Origin: Marinimicrobium sp.
GTDB lineage: Bacteria > Pseudomonadota > Gammaproteobacteria > Pseudomonadales > Cellvibrionaceae
Length of the DNA: 38,990 nt
NCBI GenBank assembly: GCA_027322215.1
Contig: DAHVRW010000004.1
Span: 1 to 38,990, forward strand
Direction of reading: 5' to 3'
A program made the translations under genes and the position numbers. This document shows, piece by piece, positions 35,653 through 38,990 of the stretch. Within the stretch, counting starts at the first letter, position 1. Every line of letters begins with the position of its first letter. Below the pieces are notes generated by a model, which worked only from the letters and a program-made list of their open reading frames with translations, did no database searches and was not told the DNA's origin.

Positions 35653-35982
35653 AGTTAGAGGGTCTCTTATTTTATTTCCCGCCACGGGTTCAACGGCTTT
35701 TAGCACGTGTGCCGCAGCCCGCCGCAAAGAGGTGCGGGCTTGTCCGTTGAGTAGGGTTGAGTAGGAAGGGGTCGAGCACCGCACGGTAGGCCGTCGAACC
35801 GTCAATGGCCAGGAAGTGCCTGGGTGCATGTGTACTCCTTATGTAAAGCCGGGAGCATAATGAGGTTGAACCGCCGACTTTCAGGCGCCCATGCTTCTAG
35901 TCAACAAAACAATAAGGCTAACTAAGCAGGGGCCTGATTACAAGAGGGCGGTGGCTTTAAAAAGGAAGAATGTTTGGGCTGC
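35653..35982 (-). promoter_or_regulatory. Leader and presumed control region upstream of GH115
   Basis: A 330-bp gap between the Nudix regulator and the GH115 signal peptide. It contains AAGGAG (35835-35840) five nt before an ATG at 35829 that is in frame with GH115. It also holds a hairpin AGCCCGC/GCGGGCT (35716-35740) and a tandem 10-bp repeat TTGAGTAGGG/TTGAGTAGGA (35747-35766). A promoter for the operon is expected near 35850-35930 but no convincing -10/-35 pair was found. The regulator encoded next door probably binds here. Confidence 0.5.
35747..35766. repeat. Tandem 10-bp direct repeat in the GH115 leader
   Basis: TTGAGTAGGG (35747-35756) is followed directly by TTGAGTAGGA (35757-35766), nine of ten bases identical. 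Two copies at one helical turn could be a protein-binding site, but this is only a possibility. Confidence 0.45.
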
Positions 35983-36735
35983 TTAGAACTCGAAGGAAAA
36001 CCCTTTTTCGGTGAGCTCCCCGTAAGCTTTGGCGTCAAAGCGATAGAGGTTGGCCGCTCGGTGAGGTACACCGGTTTGTTTCTCGTTACAGCGGGCCAGC
36101 AGGTTCATTTTCATCATTTTGCGCCGGAAGTTGGGCTTGTCCAGCTTGACGTCCAAAATGGCTTCGTAGAGCTCTTGCAGTTGCAGCAAGGTGAATTTTT
36201 CGGGCAAAAGGTTGAATCCGATAGGCTTGTGGCGCACTTGGTGGCGTAGAAACTGTATGCCGTAGTCGACGATGCTTGAATGGTCGTAGAGCAACGGTGG
36301 CAGCTCCTTGACGTTGAACCACTTGGCCTCAGCGGCCTCTGTGCCCGCCACCAATGGGTAGTCCTCGGCGCTCACCAAGGCATAGTAGGCGATCGTGACC
36401 ACTCGCTCCTCTGGGAAACGGTCGATTCGCCCGAAAGCTTTGAGTTGCTCCAGATACAGATCGCGCACGCCGGTCAGGTTCAGCAGTAGACGAGCGGCAG
36501 CATCGCGCAGGTTTTCGTCACGGCCGATATAGCCCCCAGGGAGTGCCCAGCCACCTTTGCCGGGGCCGACGTCATGTTTCACCAACATGATGTCCAGCTG
36601 CCCATGATCCAGCCCGAAAATCACGTTGTCGATGGAAAGTCCAGCCAGAAATTCAGTTGGCTCAGGCAGCGGAGCGGCTTCCCGGTGGGGCAGTTTTTGA
36701 CGATCGGGTGTGGTTCTTGGCACAGGCATATCCAT
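35983..36735 (-). CDS. Nudix-type transcriptional regulator (NrtR/AraR-like)
   Basis: About 250 residues. The N-terminal half is a Nudix fold (about 30-170: SIDNVIFGLDHGQLDIMLVKHD, WALPGGYIGRDENLRDAAARLLLNLTGV). In the Nudix box the catalytic R-E-x-x-E-E stretch is replaced by RLLLNL, so it should bind but not hydrolyse a ligand. The C-terminal part (about 170-250: FTLLQLQELYEAILDVKLDKPNFRRKMMK) is the winged helix of the NrtR family, and RAANLYRFD closes it. In relatives such sensors control arabinose or NAD genes; here xylan or uronate control is inferred from position. The start is uncertain: ATG 36735 or 36729. The track frame opens at 36819. Confidence 0.85.
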   Translation of the reverse strand: MDMPVPRTTPDRQKLPHREAAPLPEPTEFLAGLSIDNVIFGLDHGQLDIMLVKHDVGPGKGGWALPGGYIGRDENLRDAAARLLLNLTGVRDLYLEQLKAFGRIDRFPEERVVTIAYYALVSAEDYPLVAGTEAAEAKWFNVKELPPLLYDHSSIVDYGIQFLRHQVRHKPIGFNLLPEKFTLLQLQELYEAILDVKLDKPNFRRKMMKMNLLARCNEKQTGVPHRAANLYRFDAKAYGELTEKGFSFEF

Positions 36736-37187
36736 CGGACAAAGATTTAGAAGAGATTGCTTTAAAAGCCCTGTAAGCGAAGTGAGGGACTCGCGGACGG
36801 TCCGAACCCCCGAGGGCACGGGCTTAAAGCTGGCGCGATTATACAGTTAGCCCCCTTCGGGGTCGAGAGCCAAGGCCGGCGCAGCGCCTGGGGAGCAAGC
36901 GATGGGCCGGGCGACAAGGCCGGATTTAAAGGGGCAATAGCCGCAGAGGACAATAATGCTTCTCGCGCCACATTTATGGGCTTGTAAAGTTTGACTGATT
37001 GTGGAGTTTAGTGCAGTATCCCGTGCATTGGTCTGTTTTGACTATTACGCTCCCATCGGCGTGTTGACTGGCGTGGGGGTGTACGAGCGGTCCAAACGAA
37101 TCCAGTTTCACCCTTCGGTCACCGTTCCACGCTCGAGCGGGAGGGGCTGGATCTATAATTTACATAATAAAAACGGGGTAAAGCGCA
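36736..37187. other. Divergent intergenic region: regulator and TonB receptor
   Basis: About 450 bp between two divergent genes. It contains a CCCC-TTCG-GGGG hairpin near 36850 and GC-rich inverted motifs around 36880-36925. Several TTGACT-like elements lie near 36990-37070, and a TATAAT box lies before the receptor gene. No gene is supported. Confidence 0.5.
37154..37159 (+). promoter_or_regulatory. Candidate -10 box of the TonB-dependent receptor gene
   Basis: A perfect TATAAT 28 nt before the receptor ATG, in an AT-rich pocket of otherwise GC-rich sequence. No matching -35 is present at 17 nt, which would fit a promoter that needs an activator. Confidence 0.4.
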
Positions 37188-38990
37188 ATGGCTTATCGCG
37201 ACAGCACAAAACAAGAGGTCAAGTTTAAAAGATCGTTGCTCGCCATGTGTGTCATGGCAATGAGCGCGCCTTCACTGGTACAAGCACAAACAACACAAGA
37301 CGACGAGTTCGATATTGCATTGGAGGAAATCGTCGTTAGCGGCACGCGTCAAAACCTGGAAAACGCCCAGGACATCAAGCGCAACGCCAGCACCTTTGTG
37401 GATGCTATTTCATCCGAAGATATTGGTTCCCTGCCGGACCGAAGCGTACTGGAGGCCATGCAGCGTATGCCGGGCGTCTCCATTGAGCGCTTCCAGGCAC
37501 CCGATGACCCGGACCACTTCGGCGTTGAGGGCAGTGGCGCGGTTATCCGCGGTATGCAGGCGACTCGCAGTGAATTCAATGGCCGGGATTCTTTCAGCGC
37601 CAACTCTGGCCGGGGCTTGAACTTCCAAGACGTTCCCCCCGAGCTGATGGCTGGTGTGGACCTGTACAAAAACCAGTCCGCCGACATGATTGAAGGCGGT
37701 ATCGGCGGTACTGTCAGCCTGCGCACCCGCAAACCTTTCGACCAGGACGGTCGGATGGTGGCCTTTACCGGCGATATTTCTTATGGCGATATGGCTGAGA
37801 AGTCATCGCCGACAGTGTCCGGTTTGTTCAGCGATCGCTGGACCACTGACTTCGGTGAGTTTGGCCTGTTGTTGAACGCCTCTTACTCTCAGTTGTATAC
37901 CGAATCCCACGGTATTCAAACCGATGCTTTCGTTCTTTATGATGCCGACTTGTTGAACGCCCCAGAGGGGACCAGCATCCGTGAGGACGGCCGCGTTTGG
38001 ATGACCAACGGCTCCAACTTCTTCACCAAAGAAGATGACCGGCTACGCCAGGGCTTTGCCGCTGCAGGTCAGTGGGCCAGCCCCGATGGCACTATGGAAG
38101 TGACGGCTCAGTTCCTGCGCTCCGACGCACGCCTGACCTGGACCGAAAACGCTTTTAAATACCAGGGCGGTTACGGTGACGAAGAGGAGGACGGCTCAAT
38201 CACTGAAAACCGTCGCGCCGCACCCCACCCGGATTATCCCAATTTTGCCTGGAATGATCAGGGCGTGTTCCAAGCCGGTTATATTACTGACGGCGGGGGA
38301 TGGCGTGGTGTGGGCGACCGAGCAGCGCCGGATAGCGAGTATTACGGGCAGAAGTTTCAGGCGGATACCCGTTATAACGATGCGCGCAGTGTTACCGACG
38401 ATTTGAGCTTCAACCTTCAGTGGAGCCCGAACGACCGCTGGGACTTTGAAGCCGATATCCAGTTTGTTGACGCCACCACCAGCAATGACGACATGCAGGT
38501 GGCCTTGGGTATTTTCGCTCAGCAATATTTTGAAACCGGTGGCAGCAAGCCGTGGCTGACCATTATCGAGCCTTGGGACGGTCGTCGCGGTGAGCTCGAT
38601 GACAGCTATGTTCCCGAAGCTGCGCCTTGGAATCCGGAGATGGTAGGTGCGGACTGGTACTTCCAGAACCCGGATAACTACTGGTGGCGTTCGGCTATGG
38701 ACCACTACGAGCGCTCTGAAGGTGAGCTGCGTGCCTACCGTTTTGACGCGACTCATCATTTAGATGACACGCCGTTCTTCACTCAGGTGAAGGCGGGTGT
38801 ACGCTACGCCGATCGTCAGCAAATCGTGCGCAACACCTCTTGGAATTGGGGTCATATTGGGGCCGAGTGGGCAGATAACGGCGCCATGTGGCTGACCGAA
38901 GAGGGACCGCAGGATGAGCTGCGCGATCAGTATGAGTGGAAGGACTGGTCCGATTTCCACGGCGGTAACGTCGCCAGCATCCCCGGCGAT
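37188..38990 (+). CDS. TonB-dependent receptor (3' end outside the window)
   Basis: The first 601 codons of an outer-membrane receptor; the open frame reaches the window edge, which is why it is missing from the ORF track. Start ATG 37188, then a long signal peptide (RSLLAMCVMAMSAPSLVQAQ), TonB-box-like IALEEIVVSG, and the plug domain with RNASTFVDAISSEDIGSLPDRSVLEAMQRMPGVSIERF and GIGGTVSLRTRKPFD. Barrel strands follow with YSQLYTESHG and LSFNLQWSPNDRW. The long TonB-dependent receptors of xylanolytic gammaproteobacteria import oligosaccharides. Because it diverges from the regulator of the GH115 cluster, glucurono-xylo-oligosaccharides are the likely cargo (inference). There is no SusD homologue in view. 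Confidence 0.9.
   Translation, partial: MAYRDSTKQEVKFKRSLLAMCVMAMSAPSLVQAQTTQDDEFDIALEEIVVSGTRQNLENAQDIKRNASTFVDAISSEDIGSLPDRSVLEAMQRMPGVSIERFQAPDDPDHFGVEGSGAVIRGMQATRSEFNGRDSFSANSGRGLNFQDVPPELMAGVDLYKNQSADMIEGGIGGTVSLRTRKPFDQDGRMVAFTGDISYGDMAEKSSPTVSGLFSDRWTTDFGEFGLLLNASYSQLYTESHGIQTDAFVLYDADLLNAPEGTSIREDGRVWMTNGSNFFTKEDDRLRQGFAAAGQWASPDGTMEVTAQFLRSDARLTWTENAFKYQGGYGDEEEDGSITENRRAAPHPDYPNFAWNDQGVFQAGYITDGGGWRGVGDRAAPDSEYYGQKFQADTRYNDARSVTDDLSFNLQWSPNDRWDFEADIQFVDATTSNDDMQVALGIFAQQYFETGGSKPWLTIIEPWDGRRGELDDSYVPEAAPWNPEMVGADWYFQNPDNYWWRSAMDHYERSEGELRAYRFDATHHLDDTPFFTQVKAGVRYADRQQIVRNTSWNWGHIGAEWADNGAMWLTEEGPQDELRDQYEWKDWSDFHGGNVASIPGD

Noticed and set aside
36736-36819. Upstream start of the Nudix regulator frame
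   Set aside because: Residues before MDMPVPRT are not seen in the family's usual N-terminus and there is no ribosome-binding site; a later start is preferred.
36843-36930. GC-rich inverted motifs that could be REP elements
   Set aside because: Only one loose cluster is present and no second copy elsewhere in the window supports a repeat family.

Overview
The window looks like chromosome from a GC-rich, polysaccharide-degrading gammaproteobacterium, probably a marine or soil member of the Cellvibrionaceae type (Cellvibrio, Saccharophagus, Marinimicrobium or Gilvimarinus-like). This rests on the ANDDNYALAA tmRNA tag, on a glgE - treS/pep2 - glgB operon in the order known from Pseudomonas, on the scsBCD-type redox locus, and on a glucuronoxylan locus served by a TonB-dependent receptor. 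The genus is an inference; no rRNA or other marker is present. No IS element, CRISPR array or tRNA was recognised.

Layout. (1) 1-721: tmRNA gene (minus strand). Its 3' side is followed by repeated copies of its own 3' tail, each with its own intrinsic terminator. (2) 843-5543: the Mg2+ channel mgtE, a dGTPase, a small outer-membrane barrel and a VanZ-like membrane protein with an appended beta-rich domain. (3) 5642-6150: wreckage of an efflux system, a membrane-fusion-protein fragment joined to an FtsX-type permease fragment and broken by frameshifts. (4) 6359-11171: gabT, an amidohydrolase lipoprotein, another outer-membrane barrel, a GNAT acetyltransferase whose only well-placed start appears to be ATT, and a 105-residue unknown. 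(5) 11172-12029: about 860 bp with no convincing gene. (6) 12030-20013: glgE, a treS-pep2 fusion and glgB, which together convert trehalose through maltose and maltose-1-phosphate to branched alpha-glucan.

(7) 20029-24972 (all minus): a small secreted unknown, a mono-haem FG-GAP repeat protein, a DUF1275 membrane protein, a cytochrome P450 and an sdhB gene without sdhA, sdhC or sdhD. (8) 25075-28938 (minus): a periplasmic thiol-redox locus (ScsA-like small protein, ScsB, ScsD and ScsC types), likely for copper or oxidative stress and disulfide handling. (9) 29058-30410: a sodium:neurotransmitter-symporter family transporter.

(10) 30490-38990: a glucuronoxylan or uronate locus. A Nudix-type regulator with a degenerate catalytic box lies upstream of a GH115 alpha-glucuronidase, a D-mannonate dehydratase-type enolase and a cytoplasmic GH43 enzyme, all on the minus strand. 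A TonB-dependent receptor diverges from the regulator and runs off the right edge. The inferred flow is outer-membrane uptake of substituted xylo-oligosaccharides, removal of (methyl)glucuronate by GH115, arabinose or xylose trimming by GH43, and uronate catabolism through mannonate. The other uronate-pathway genes would have to lie elsewhere.
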